Positions 1 to 8,153 of a DNA stretch of 64,000 nucleotides are shown here, piece after piece. How positions within the stretch are numbered: position 1 is the first letter of the stretch; every line of letters begins with the position of its first letter. The notes beneath the pieces were generated by a model. It did no database searches. It saw nothing but the letters and a program-made list of their open reading frames with translations, and was not told where the DNA came from. Made by a program: the position numbers and the translations under genes. Source of the DNA: Proteobacteria bacterium DTSAM18 (GTDB lineage Bacteria; Myxococcota_A; UBA796; GCA-2862545); NCBI GenBank assembly GCA_028767165.1, contig JARACJ010000004.1, positions 353,401 to 417,400 of the forward strand, written 5' to 3'.

Positions 1-68
1 GGGTAGTCGTCGGTGATGTTGCAGGCCGCAGCGATGATGACGGGCAGGACCAGCAGGGGGCGGGGCAT
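1..68 (-). CDS. Lipoprotein, 5' end only (runs off the window)
   Basis: Only the first 22 codons are inside the window. They encode a short hydrophobic signal ending in a lipobox (IAAAC, Cys16), so the product should be a lipid-anchored envelope protein. The ATG is preceded by GAGG at a normal distance, and the upstream gene stops 8 nt before it, so this looks like the third gene of a minus-strand lipoprotein operon. Nothing can be said about the mature protein. The small size of the visible part limits confidence, although the signal peptide plus ribosome binding site is convincing. Confidence 0.6.
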   Translation of the reverse strand, partial: MPRPLLVLPVIIAAACNITDDY

Positions 69-76
69 GTTCGACC

Positions 77-1051
77 TCAAGGGGCAATGCCGGTGTCTTC
101 TGGTACATCCGTGGAAGTGGGCTCCGGGGCGAAGGTGTCGCCCTCGGGGAGCTCGGGCAGGGAGCTGGTGTCGCTCGGACCGGCGGTGTCGGTGGGGACG
201 ACGGAGGTGTCCGTCGGGCCCCCGATGATGCCAGAGTCGCTGCCGGTGTCGGAAGTGTCGGTGACCGCGGTGTCACCCGAGTCCGACGGAATGCCGGTGT
301 CGGTGGGCACATCGGGGGTGCCGGTGTCCGGGTAGAGATCGCCGTTGTCGGGAGGGATGATGTAGGGGTTGGGCAGGACCGTGACCTTGGCACTGGTGGA
401 GATCGTGTACTCCTGGCCGTCGGACAGGGTGACGCCGCACTGCCACACCTGGCCGGCCCGCAGGTACTTGGCGTCGATGGTGTCGCCCCGGTAGGTGGTC
501 TTGGACGTGGCATCGACCCACAGGCTGTTGTTCAGGTACCAGTCGACCTGCCAGGTGAGGTTGTCCTTCTCGTCGGGATCGGCGAAGCCGTACAGCGACG
601 TGCAGACGAGGGGATCCATCTGGGCGCGGGGCTCGAGGGGGAGCAGCTTGATGTCGCCGTCGTCCGGGGGCGTGTTGAACACGTAGACCGGCTCGGAGGT
701 CTCGATGCGGGAGACGTTGGTGCCGTCGCTGGCCTGGGCCTTCACGATCAGCAGGCGATCCTTCTTCAGCCGGGACTTGGGGATGCGCAGGTTGAGGGGC
801 TCACCCACGGGCACATGGGGGAACTCCAGCGGCGGATCCTGGCGCACCTCGTTGATGTACAGCTCCACGGTGAGGCTCTCGAGCACCTCGAGCTCGGGGT
901 GTTCCACGGCGAGCTGGATGTTGACGTTGTCGTGGGCGTAGACCGGGGTGGGGCCCACCTGCAGGTAGGAGATCTCGGGGACCTGCGGCGAGCAGGCGGT
1001 GAGGCCGACGAGGCCCGTGAGCGCGAGGAGTCGGAGCGAAGAGGGATTCAT
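77..1051 (-). CDS. Lipoprotein with Asp/Thr/Ser-rich C-terminal tail
   Basis: 324-aa protein with a lipoprotein signal (LTAC lipobox, Cys20) and a mature part of beta-sandwich character from about residue 25 to 235. The last ~90 residues are almost only D, T, S, G, P and V with repeated DTG/DTS units, a low-complexity stretch like those in other lipoproteins of this window and typical of Myxococcota surface proteins. I recognise no enzyme motif; function unknown. The start was set at the ATG that overlaps the stop of the upstream vWA gene (ATGA at 1048-1051), not at the longer open frame, because the signal peptide begins there. Translational coupling with the vWA lipoprotein suggests a joint envelope role (inference). 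Confidence 0.82.
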   Translation of the reverse strand: MNPSSLRLLALTGLVGLTACSPQVPEISYLQVGPTPVYAHDNVNIQLAVEHPELEVLESLTVELYINEVRQDPPLEFPHVPVGEPLNLRIPKSRLKKDRLLIVKAQASDGTNVSRIETSEPVYVFNTPPDDGDIKLLPLEPRAQMDPLVCTSLYGFADPDEKDNLTWQVDWYLNNSLWVDATSKTTYRGDTIDAKYLRAGQVWQCGVTLSDGQEYTISTSAKVTVLPNPYIIPPDNGDLYPDTGTPDVPTDTGIPSDSGDTAVTDTSDTGSDSGIIGGPTDTSVVPTDTAGPSDTSSLPELPEGDTFAPEPTSTDVPEDTGIAP

Positions 1052-2070
1052 GGGGTGTCGTCCATGGCCGTGTCGACGGGTGCGATGGCATCCCACAGGT
1101 CGGGGATGGAGTCGATGCGGGTGTAGTACACGGTGACGTCGGCGTCACGAGGTAGACCCGCGTGGATGGAGATGGCGTTCTGGCGGGCTTCGTACCGCCA
1201 GTGATCGTTGCGGAAGAGATCGTAGCTCTCGCCGGACTCGGTGGTCACCACGACCTCGATGGTGTTCACCACCGGCGCCTGGCTCAGGTAGAAGATGTTG
1301 CCGCCGGCGGCGCGGATGCCGACGTTCTCCATGAACTCGGACCAGTCATCCTCGCAGATGCTGACGTGCTCGCCACCGATGACCTCCTGCACCGCCTCGT
1401 AGCGGGCCCCGGCGATGCCGCTGCAGGTGTTGGCACCGGTGGGCACGATGATGGTGTTGAAGGTGACCGTGTTCAGGTCGGTGCGCTCCTGGCGCAGGAT
1501 GCGGATGAGGTCGTCGGTGGAGGCGAGCTCGGGGTTGGAGCGGTCGTTGTCGTCGGTGATGACGACGAGGTGCAGATCGGCGCCGTCGCGTCGGAAGCCG
1601 CGGTTGTAGCTCTCGCGGAGCTCCTCGAGGGCGGTGACGAAGGCCCGGATGCTCTCCTCGCCGCCACCGGAGGCGCCGAGGTTGGCGAGGATGGAGAACT
1701 CGGTGACGGGATCGGTGCTCGAGCGGTCGATCCACTTCTTGCCGACGGTGGTGAGCTGCAGCTTGCCATCGACGGGGATGGCGCCGCCGCCGGAGAGCAC
1801 GCCGATGTGGTAGTCGGTGTTGGCGTCGAGGATGGGCTGGATGAGGTCGTCGAAGCTGTCGATCAGCTGCTCCTGCTCGTCCATCATCGAGCCGGTGTTG
1901 TCGATGGAGAACAACACGTCGGATAGGGCGTCGGCCCGACCGAACTCGTCGATCACCCGCTCTCCACCGAGCTCGGGTGCATTTGCGATGGGGGTCCAGT
2001 CTGCGGGGATCTGGATGGTGGGTGCCCCCCCACAGCCGGCGCAGACGAGTGCCAACAGAACAGCGCGCAT
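1048..2070 (-). CDS. von Willebrand factor A domain lipoprotein
   Basis: 340-aa lipoprotein (lipobox VCAGC, Cys13) whose residues ~45-240 form a vWA domain. The MIDAS motif is visible as DNTGS in VLFSIDNTGSMMDEQ (a D-x-T-x-S variant of the usual D-x-S-x-S), with a later ITDDND segment that would supply the distal Asp. vWA domains bind a divalent metal and protein ligands outside the cell. GGAGG precedes the ATG. It is first in an operon with two further lipoproteins. A secreted adhesion or scaffold role is an inference from the family; the ligand is unknown. Confidence 0.85.
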   Translation of the reverse strand: MRAVLLALVCAGCGGAPTIQIPADWTPIANAPELGGERVIDEFGRADALSDVLFSIDNTGSMMDEQEQLIDSFDDLIQPILDANTDYHIGVLSGGGAIPVDGKLQLTTVGKKWIDRSSTDPVTEFSILANLGASGGGEESIRAFVTALEELRESYNRGFRRDGADLHLVVITDDNDRSNPELASTDDLIRILRQERTDLNTVTFNTIIVPTGANTCSGIAGARYEAVQEVIGGEHVSICEDDWSEFMENVGIRAAGGNIFYLSQAPVVNTIEVVVTTESGESYDLFRNDHWRYEARQNAISIHAGLPRDADVTVYYTRIDSIPDLWDAIAPVDTAMDDTP

Positions 2071-2148
2071 GTGTGTCCTCCGTGTCGAGACCTTAGCGTG
2101 GATTTCACGACATCGGGTGACAAAGGCGATTGTCCGCCTATCTGGTGC

Positions 2149-2166
2149 CTTTCTGAGTCCAGAAAG
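2149..2166. repeat. Perfect inverted repeat between feoB and the vWA gene
   Basis: CTTTCTG-AGTC-CAGAAAG, a 7-bp perfect stem with a 4-nt loop in the 150-bp gap between the end of feoB and the start of the vWA lipoprotein gene, both on the minus strand. There is no T-tract on either side, so it is a poor intrinsic terminator. It lies about 80 bp upstream of the vWA start and could be an operator or part of an mRNA leader. Function unknown. Confidence 0.35.
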
Positions 2167-2220
2167 TGTCAGGTGGCGGGGCGGTACCCCAATCGCGCGG
2201 CGTCCTGCGGGAGCGGGCGG

Positions 2221-4329
2221 TCAGCTGAACCCGAGCAGCAGACCGCCCTGCCGGACCATCCAGGCCGCGACGAAGGCCAGGACGGTCATGTAGGTGAACA
2301 GGAAGCCCGTCCAGGCCCAGGAGCCCGACTCCTTCTTCACCACCGCGAGGGTGGACAGGCACTGGGACGCCAGGGCGAAGAACACCATGAGCGCGAGGCC
2401 CGTGAGCGGGGTCCACACCTTGCTGCCATCGGCGTGCACCTCGGTGCGCATCTTCTCCCGCAGCGCCGTGGACTCCTCGTCGACGTCTCCGATGGCGTAG
2501 ATGACGCCCATGGTGGAGACGAACACCTCGCGGGCCGCGAAGGAGCCCACGAGGCCGACGCCGATCTTCCAGTCGAACCCGAGGGGCTCGATGACGGGCT
2601 CGATGAAGTGCCCGAAGCGACCCCCGAAGCTGTTCTCGAGCTGCGAGGCGGCCTGCAGCTCCTCCAGGCTCATCGCCTGCTCCACGTCGGTGGAGGCCAG
2701 CATGCCCGTGGTGTCGTCCGGCGTGATCTCGGGGGCGGTGGGGAAGCGCAGCAGGGCCCACAGGATGATGGTGGCGACGGCGATGACCGTGCCGGCCTCC
2801 CGCAGGAAGGTCTGGGTGCGGGACCACATCATCCGCAGGACGTCGGGCAGGCGGGGCAGGCGGTAGGGGGGCAGCTCGAGCACCAGCGGCACCCGGGGGG
2901 CCCGCAGGACGGTCTTCGACAGGACCCAGGCCACGATGAGGGCCATGGCGGTGCCGAACAGGTACATCGCGACCATCAGCAGACCCTGCACGCCGAAGGG
3001 GCCGAGCTTGTCGGTGGGCAGGAACAGGGTGCCGATGACGAGGGTGTACACGGGCAGGCGCGCCGAGCAGGTCATCAGGGGGACGACCATCATCGTGAGG
3101 AGCCGGTCGCGCTTGCGCTCCATGGTGCGGGTGGCGAGGATGGCCGGCACGGCGCAGGCGAAGCCCGAGAGCATGGGCACGAAGGCCTTTCCGTTCAGGC
3201 CCATGGCCCGCATGATGCGGTCCATGAGCATGGCCACCCGGGCCATGTAGCCGCTGTCCTCCATCAGGCCGATGAAGAAGAACAGCAGCAGGATCTGCGG
3301 CAGGAAGACGAGCACGGCACCCACGCCGGAGATGAGGCCGTCGACCAGGAACTCCTGGAAGAGCCCCGCGGGGAGCACCGCGGTGATGCCGCTGCCGAGC
3401 AGGCCGAACAGATCCTCGATGGCTCCGATGGCCGGATCGGACCAGGCGAACAGGCTCTGGAACATCAGGAACATCACCGCGAGGAAGGCGGCGAAGCCGA
3501 ACACGGGGTGGGTGACGACGCGATCGACCTTGTCGGTGAAGTTGCGGGCGTCGTTCAGGCCCACGAGAGGGCCCACCTGGGTGTCGAGCCAGTCGTAGCG
3601 GGCCTGGATGATCTCGTCGTCGAGGGACGGCAGATCGTCGATCCGCAGCACGGCCTCGCGGATGGGCGCCGGGATGCCCTGCAGCTCATCGCCTTCGCTG
3701 ACGCTGCTCAGGGCCCACAGGTGCAGGGCCGGGTTGTTGGGCCAGTGATCCTCGGCGGCGGTGCGGATGGAGGCCAGGGCGTCGCGAAGGCGGTCGCTCG
3801 GGGTCCAGCGCCACCGGGGGGCGGCCTCGGTGCGGGTGGCGTCGGTGACGGCCTGGAGCAGCTCGGTGATGCCGATGCCGTCGCGGGGAACGGTGGCGAC
3901 GACCGGACAGCCCAGGCGCTGGGAGAGCAGCGTGGGATCGGGGCAGGCGCTGCCGGCCTCGTCGGTCATGGTCAGGGCAACCACCGTGGGGATGCCGAGC
4001 TCCTGGATCTGCAGCACCAGGTACAGGTTGCGCAGCAGCTGGGTGGCATCGACGCACACCACCACCAGATCCGGCGTGCCGTCGTCGTCCATGCCCAGCA
4101 TGTAGCGGATCGCGACGGACTCCTCGGACGACCATGCAGACAGGGAGTAGCAGCCGGGAAGGTCGACGAGCGTGGCCGGACGGCCATCGCTCAGCCGGAT
4201 GTCGGCCTCCATGAGGTCGACCGTGATGCCCGGGTAGTTGCCGACCCGGCGCCGCAGGCCGGTGAGGCGGTTGAACAGGGTGCTCTTGCCGGTGTTCGGG
4301 TTGCCCACGAGGGCGACGGACAGGCTCAT
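2221..4329 (-). CDS. feoB: Ferrous iron transporter FeoB
   Basis: 702-aa inner-membrane Fe(II) transporter. The N-terminal G domain shows GNPNTGKS (G1, residues 9-16), DLPGCYS (G3) and TMTD in the G4 position where most FeoB have NxxD. After a helical spacer the second half contains two GATE-type membrane repeats; the first includes the segment FVPMLSGFACAVPAI with the conserved Cys. Length is normal for the family (about 700-770 aa). It follows feoA with an ATGA overlap, so the two are translationally coupled. Regulation is probably iron-dependent through the palindrome in front of feoA (inference). Confidence 0.97.
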   Translation of the reverse strand: MSLSVALVGNPNTGKSTLFNRLTGLRRRVGNYPGITVDLMEADIRLSDGRPATLVDLPGCYSLSAWSSEESVAIRYMLGMDDDGTPDLVVVCVDATQLLRNLYLVLQIQELGIPTVVALTMTDEAGSACPDPTLLSQRLGCPVVATVPRDGIGITELLQAVTDATRTEAAPRWRWTPSDRLRDALASIRTAAEDHWPNNPALHLWALSSVSEGDELQGIPAPIREAVLRIDDLPSLDDEIIQARYDWLDTQVGPLVGLNDARNFTDKVDRVVTHPVFGFAAFLAVMFLMFQSLFAWSDPAIGAIEDLFGLLGSGITAVLPAGLFQEFLVDGLISGVGAVLVFLPQILLLFFFIGLMEDSGYMARVAMLMDRIMRAMGLNGKAFVPMLSGFACAVPAILATRTMERKRDRLLTMMVVPLMTCSARLPVYTLVIGTLFLPTDKLGPFGVQGLLMVAMYLFGTAMALIVAWVLSKTVLRAPRVPLVLELPPYRLPRLPDVLRMMWSRTQTFLREAGTVIAVATIILWALLRFPTAPEITPDDTTGMLASTDVEQAMSLEELQAASQLENSFGGRFGHFIEPVIEPLGFDWKIGVGLVGSFAAREVFVSTMGVIYAIGDVDEESTALREKMRTEVHADGSKVWTPLTGLALMVFFALASQCLSTLAVVKKESGSWAWTGFLFTYMTVLAFVAAWMVRQGGLLLGFS

Positions 4330-4550
4330 GCATCGACCCCGATGGCGGCGGCCTCGGTCCGGCGGATGGACAGACGGCAGCCTCGCACCTCGAGCTCGAG
4401 GGGATCACCGAGGGGCGCCACCTTGACGAGTCGCACCTCGGTGCCGGGAAGCAGGCCCAGCTCCAGCAGGCGGCGGCGGAACGGGCGTGCGCCCTCCACC
4501 TGCTGCACGGTGGCGGATTGACCTGGCTTGAGGGCGGACAAGGGGCTCAT
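4326..4550 (-). CDS. feoA: Ferrous iron transport accessory protein FeoA
   Basis: 74-aa SH3-like cytosolic protein with the family pattern: RRRLLELGLLPGTEVRLVK in the middle and LEVRGCRLSIRR near the end. FeoA is thought to bind FeoB and modulate transport. The gene starts the feoAB operon and its stop overlaps the feoB start by 4 nt (ATGA, 4326-4329). No feoC is seen. A 15-bp palindrome 36 bp upstream of the start is the likely control site. Confidence 0.95.
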   Translation of the reverse strand: MSPLSALKPGQSATVQQVEGARPFRRRLLELGLLPGTEVRLVKVAPLGDPLELEVRGCRLSIRRTEAAAIGVDA

Positions 4551-4585
4551 GGGCTCTCCGGCGGCTTTCCACCTCGTCCTCTAAC

Positions 4586-4600
4586 TGAAAGGCGCTTTCA
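4586..4600 (-). promoter_or_regulatory. Candidate metalloregulator operator before feoA
   Basis: TGAAAGGCGCTTTCA is an inverted repeat with 6-bp perfect arms (TGAAAG/CTTTCA) around GCG, extended by A/T pairs outside one mismatch. It sits 36 bp upstream of the feoA ATG in an otherwise short gap. It does not match the classical Fur 19-mer well, so a Fur-like or DtxR/MntR-like protein is an inference from position and symmetry only. Confidence 0.45.
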
Positions 4601-4625
4601 TTTCCAGCCCGGAGATCACATGGAA

Positions 4626-4654
4626 GAGCCCGGATCCTGTCAGGATCCGGGCTC
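4626..4654 (-). terminator. Terminator hairpin after the first DUF4397 gene
   Basis: A 13-bp perfect stem, GAGCCCGGATCCT / AGGATCCGGGCTC, with a 3-nt loop (GTC), 46 bp beyond the stop codon of the minus-strand lipoprotein gene. On the minus strand it is followed by TTCC, only a weak T-tract. It separates the DUF4397 pair from feoAB. Confidence 0.65.
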
Positions 4655-4700
4655 CGAGGGCTCCGGCCCCGGGGGGCCCGAGCGTGCCGCCTGTGGCCTG

Positions 4701-5528
4701 CTAGTCGGCATCGGGGGGAAGCACGATGCCTTCATCGAGCAGATCGGCGATCTGTGCGAAGATGGCGACGTTCCCATCGCTGTCGTTGAACGCGAAGACG
4801 TTGGCGTAGGGCGTGATGCCCGGCGGCAGGAGGCCTCCGAAGTCGGGCACGGAGAACGTCAGGTCGCAGGCCATGTCGTTGTCGACGTCGAAGCAGATCG
4901 TGTACTCGCCGAAGGGCAGGTCGATCGTCGTGGTGTCGGTGAAGTTGACGTCCTCCCACAGGAGGGCCGGGTTCTCGGGGTCGGTGACGTCCCACAGATC
5001 CACCTCACCGACGTCTGCGGCGAAGTGGCCGAGGCGTGCACGGACGTTGTCGGCCGGGATGCCGTCGACCAGGTCGACTTCGTAGCCGATGCCGAACCCA
5101 TTGCCGTTGGTGACGTTCTCGGGGTCGGTGTAGCCGTAGGCGATGGCGGTGTAGTCGGTGCCCGCCAGCACGGGGACGTCCTCGACGGCGAAGAGCGGTG
5201 CCGAGGGGTCGTTGACGGTGGGATCGGTGACCTGCACGGAGTAGTCTCCGGCCGGCACCTCGGCGTAGGCCGTACCTTCCTCGAAGCTCAGGCCGGAGAA
5301 GGCCTCGATGGTCTCGTTGACCCAGATGTTCACGGGGCCGGCGTCGGGGGACAGGTGGACGACGCGGATCATGCCGTCTTCGGCGGGCTCACCGGTGTCG
5401 GTCTCGTCGGTCTCGCCGGTGTCGGTCTCGTCGGTGTCACCCGTGGGGCTGGTGTCGTCCTCGTCGTCGTCGTCGTCGCAACCCATGGCGAACAGTGACA
5501 GTCCGAGTGCGAGAGCAAGCGTACGCAT
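4701..5528 (-). CDS. DUF4397 lipoprotein (downstream copy of a tandem pair)
   Basis: 275-aa lipoprotein with lipobox FAMGC (Cys17), then an acidic run of Asp and a short DTDETDTGE stalk, then a DUF4397 domain recognisable by RVVHLSPDAGPVNIWVNE and the later repeats ending near residue 260. DUF4397 proteins are extracellular, Ig-like beta proteins of unknown function. Its neighbour at 5781-6608 is the same length and closely similar throughout, so the pair arose by tandem duplication. GGAGG precedes the ATG. A terminator hairpin follows. Confidence 0.9.
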   Translation of the reverse strand: MRTLALALGLSLFAMGCDDDDDEDDTSPTGDTDETDTGETDETDTGEPAEDGMIRVVHLSPDAGPVNIWVNETIEAFSGLSFEEGTAYAEVPAGDYSVQVTDPTVNDPSAPLFAVEDVPVLAGTDYTAIAYGYTDPENVTNGNGFGIGYEVDLVDGIPADNVRARLGHFAADVGEVDLWDVTDPENPALLWEDVNFTDTTTIDLPFGEYTICFDVDNDMACDLTFSVPDFGGLLPPGITPYANVFAFNDSDGNVAIFAQIADLLDEGIVLPPDAD

Positions 5529-5719
5529 GTCCTTCCTCCATCTTCAGCGGTGAGTGACGGGACCATCCTGCCTTTCACCGTCCGGTAGAAACGGCCAGCT
5601 GACGGCCGCGAACGATTCACCCGTCGTGGCGTCGGAAGACGCGTACCGGGTGCCCTCTCCATGCGACGGATTCTTCCGGTACTTGAGTGGGATTTGGCCG
5701 TACACCCCGGACGAACGAA

Positions 5720-5749
5720 GCCGGATGGGGCTGCAGCGCCCCATCCGGC
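5720..5749 (-). terminator. Terminator hairpin after the second DUF4397 gene
   Basis: GCCGGATGGGGC / GCCCCATCCGGC, a 12-bp perfect stem with a 6-nt loop, 32 bp past the stop codon on the minus strand and followed there by TTCGTTCGT. It places a transcription boundary between the two tandem paralogs, so each probably has its own promoter. Confidence 0.65.
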
Positions 5750-5780
5750 TCGTGTCTCGCGAGGGAGGAAGGCCGTGGCC

Positions 5781-6608
5781 TCACATCTCCTCGGCCTCTT
5801 CGGTGTTCGGGGGCAGCACCACGCCGCTGTCGACCACGTCGGCGATCTGGGCGAAGATGGACACGTTGCCCTCGTCGTCGTTGAACGCGAACACGTTGGC
5901 GTAGGGGGTGATGCCCGGAGGCAGCAGGGCGCCGAAGTCGGGCACGGAGAAGGTGAGATCGCAGGCCATGTCGTCGTCGACATCGAGGCAGATCGTGTAC
6001 TCGCCGAAGGGCAGGTCGAGGTCCGCGGAGTCGGTGAAGTCGATGTCCTCGAGGAGCAGTGCGGGGTTCTCCGGGTCGGTGACGTCCCACAGGTCGACCT
6101 CGCCCACGTCGGCAGCGAAGTGGCCCACCCGGGCACGGATGGTGTCGGCGGCGATGCCGGAGGTGTCCTCCGTGATGTATGCGACGCCGAAGCCGTTGCC
6201 GTCGGTGACGTTGCCGGGATCGGCGTAGCCGTAGGCCACGGCTGTGTACATGGCGTCGGTGGCCACGGGCACGGTGTCGACGGCGAACACCGGGTCGGTG
6301 GGGTCGTTGGTGGACGGATCGGTGATCTGCACGGAGTGGTCACCGGTGGGCACGCTGCCGTAGGCCGTGCCGGCCGTGAACCCGAGGTCGGTGAAGGCCT
6401 CGACGGTCTCGTCGATCCAGATGTTCACCGCGCCGGCGTCGGGGGACAGGTGCACGACGCGCACCATGCCGGCGTCCATGGGCTCTCCGGTGTCGCCGGT
6501 GTCGCCGGTCTCGGTGGTGTCTCCGGTGGGGTCGGTGTCGTCGTCGTCGTCGTCGCCACAACCCATCGTGAACAGCGACAGACCAAGTGCCAGTGCAAGG
6601 GTACGCAT
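5781..6608 (-). CDS. DUF4397 lipoprotein (upstream copy of a tandem pair)
   Basis: 275-aa lipoprotein, lipobox FTMGC (Cys17), an Asp run and a DTGDTG stalk, then a DUF4397 domain beginning RVVHLSPDAGAVNIWIDE. It has the same length as the copy at 4701-5528 and near-identical blocks (for example GEYTICFDVDND versus GEYTICLDVDDD). The start was placed at MRTLALALG, well inside a longer open frame, because the signal peptide begins there and GGAGGA precedes it at the right spacing, matching the leader of the sister gene. Function unknown; surface location is inferred from the lipobox. Confidence 0.9.
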   Translation of the reverse strand: MRTLALALGLSLFTMGCGDDDDDDTDPTGDTTETGDTGDTGEPMDAGMVRVVHLSPDAGAVNIWIDETVEAFTDLGFTAGTAYGSVPTGDHSVQITDPSTNDPTDPVFAVDTVPVATDAMYTAVAYGYADPGNVTDGNGFGVAYITEDTSGIAADTIRARVGHFAADVGEVDLWDVTDPENPALLLEDIDFTDSADLDLPFGEYTICLDVDDDMACDLTFSVPDFGALLPPGITPYANVFAFNDDEGNVSIFAQIADVVDSGVVLPPNTEEAEEM

Positions 6609-6749
6609 GTGTCTCCTCCATCCGGTCCGGCGGTGGGCCGCGTCATGCCGCCGTGCGCCGTCTCGTGCCAGTGAACGCGGTACGGTGCTGTGGATCCGAT
6701 GGATGCAGGGATGAACCTTTTCCGTCACATACCGGACACGCGGCAAGAC

Positions 6750-6762
6750 TGTACACGGTACA
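6750..6762. promoter_or_regulatory. Palindrome upstream of the second DUF4397 gene
   Basis: TGTACACGGTACA has 5-bp arms (TGTAC/GTACA) around ACG. It lies ~140 bp upstream of the lipoprotein start in the 283-bp gap before hppD. TGTACA half-sites also occur in the crtE/crtC intergenic region, so a shared regulator is possible but unproven. Confidence 0.25.
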
Positions 6763-6834
6763 GGTGGATCGAGGACATGTTTCGGGCGTGCGGAGCCGTG
6801 GACATCTGCGGTGCGCTGCTGCGACAAGACGAAG

Positions 6835-6871
6835 ACGGCGCGCCGTCCCCGGGGTGGGGAGGGCGCGCCGT
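6835..6871 (-). terminator. Terminator hairpin after hppD
   Basis: ACGGCGCGCC / GGCGCGCCGT, a 10-bp perfect stem with a 17-nt loop, 20 bp beyond the hppD stop on the minus strand, followed by CTTCGTCTTG. Confidence 0.65.
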
Positions 6872-6891
6872 AGGTCGGTGCGGGGCGCGGA

Positions 6892-7920
6892 TCAGAGCAC
6901 GCCGCGACGCTCCTGGTCACGCTCGATGGCGCGGAACAGGGCACCGAAGTTGCCCTCGCCGAAGGCGTTGTTGTTCTTGCGCTGGATGAGCTCGATGAAG
7001 ATCGGGCCGACCAGGTTCTTGGTGAAGATCTGGAGCAGGTAGCCCTGCTCGTCGCCGTCCACGAGCACCTGGTGGTGCTGGATGCGCTTGCGATCCTCGG
7101 TGACGTTGGGGACGCGGTCGAAGACGGTCTCGTAGTAGTCGTCGTCGATGTCGAGGGTCTCGATGGCGGAGCCCTCGAGCTTGTCGAGGGAGGCCAGCAG
7201 GTCGTCGGAGGCAAACGCGATGTGCTGGATGCCGGGACCGTTGTACTCCTCGAGGTACTCGTTGATCTGGGACTTCTTCTCATCCGCCTCGTTGATGGGG
7301 ATGCAGAAGGAGCCGTCGGGGGAGCGCAGGGCGTAGGAGGTGAGGCCGGTCTTCACGCCACGGATGTCGAAGTAGCGGACCTCGGTGAAGCCGAAGACGT
7401 TCTTGTAGAAGTTCGACCAGGTCTCCATCGTGCCCTTGAACACGTTGTTGGTGAGGTGGTCGATGAACTGGAAGCCCTTGTTCTCGTGGAGCTCCGGATC
7501 GGAGACCTTGGGGAACCAGGCGTCGCGCTGCTCGTCATCCCACTTCTCGACGAAGTAGATCAGGCTGTCGCCGATGCCGTAGATGGCGGGGATGTCGAGG
7601 GTGCGGCCGGGGCCCTCGTAGGGGCGGGCGCCGCGCTCGACGGCGGCCTTGAAGGCGGCGTCGGCGTCATCGACCAGCCAGCCCATGGAGCAGACGGAGG
7701 GACCGTGCATCTTCCAGAACTGCTCGGCGAAGGTCTCGCCCTGCTTGTTGATCAGGAAGTGGATGTCGTTCTGCTGCCAGTGATCGACATCGAGGGTCGC
7801 GTGACGGCGCTCGCGGGAGAAACCGAAGGTGCGAAGGATGTTCGCCAGCATCTCGCTGTCGGGGCCGGTCATCTCGACGAAGGCGATGCCGCGCAGGCCA
7901 GTGGGGTTCTGCTCGTTCAT
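6892..7920 (-). CDS. hppD: 4-hydroxyphenylpyruvate dioxygenase
   Basis: 342-aa cytosolic non-haem iron(II) enzyme that turns 4-hydroxyphenylpyruvate into homogentisate in tyrosine degradation. It has two vicinal-oxygen-chelate halves; the C-terminal half carries the metal triad in the expected contexts: His155 in IDHLTNN, His233 in IQHIAFAS and Glu310 in FIELIQRKN. Length is normal. Two in-frame ATGs exist: the one used here has GGAG 6 nt upstream, while the other, 12 nt earlier (7932), has a poorly spaced site. PhhA at 12039 would feed the same route. No homogentisate dioxygenase gene is in the window. Confidence 0.96.
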   Translation of the reverse strand: MNEQNPTGLRGIAFVEMTGPDSEMLANILRTFGFSRERRHATLDVDHWQQNDIHFLINKQGETFAEQFWKMHGPSVCSMGWLVDDADAAFKAAVERGARPYEGPGRTLDIPAIYGIGDSLIYFVEKWDDEQRDAWFPKVSDPELHENKGFQFIDHLTNNVFKGTMETWSNFYKNVFGFTEVRYFDIRGVKTGLTSYALRSPDGSFCIPINEADEKKSQINEYLEEYNGPGIQHIAFASDDLLASLDKLEGSAIETLDIDDDYYETVFDRVPNVTEDRKRIQHHQVLVDGDEQGYLLQIFTKNLVGPIFIELIQRKNNNAFGEGNFGALFRAIERDQERRGVL

Positions 7921-8153
7921 GGTGGGCTCCATTTCCAGGGGCTTTCAACGGTGGACAACCTAACGTGAGGGGGGGGCATCCGCTGGGAGAAGACGAAGTC
8001 GTGACGAACGGAAACGACCCTCCGAATGCCGTGATCGGCCGGAAGTCGAGACCTGAAGCGGGTCAATGCCGACCCGTGCTCACCTGCGGATCGGATGTGC
8101 CGGATCGTCCGGACAAAGGGGACCGGATCGGTAGCGATGGCGCCTTCGAGGGG

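Noticed and set aside
2149..2166. Terminator for feoB
   Set aside because: The hairpin lies 55 bp past the stop with no T-tract on either strand; an operator or leader element for the vWA gene is equally likely.
4586..4600. Calling the feoA palindrome a Fur box outright
   Set aside because: It lacks the GATAATGATAATCATTATC pattern; only symmetry and position support it, so it is kept as a candidate metalloregulator site.
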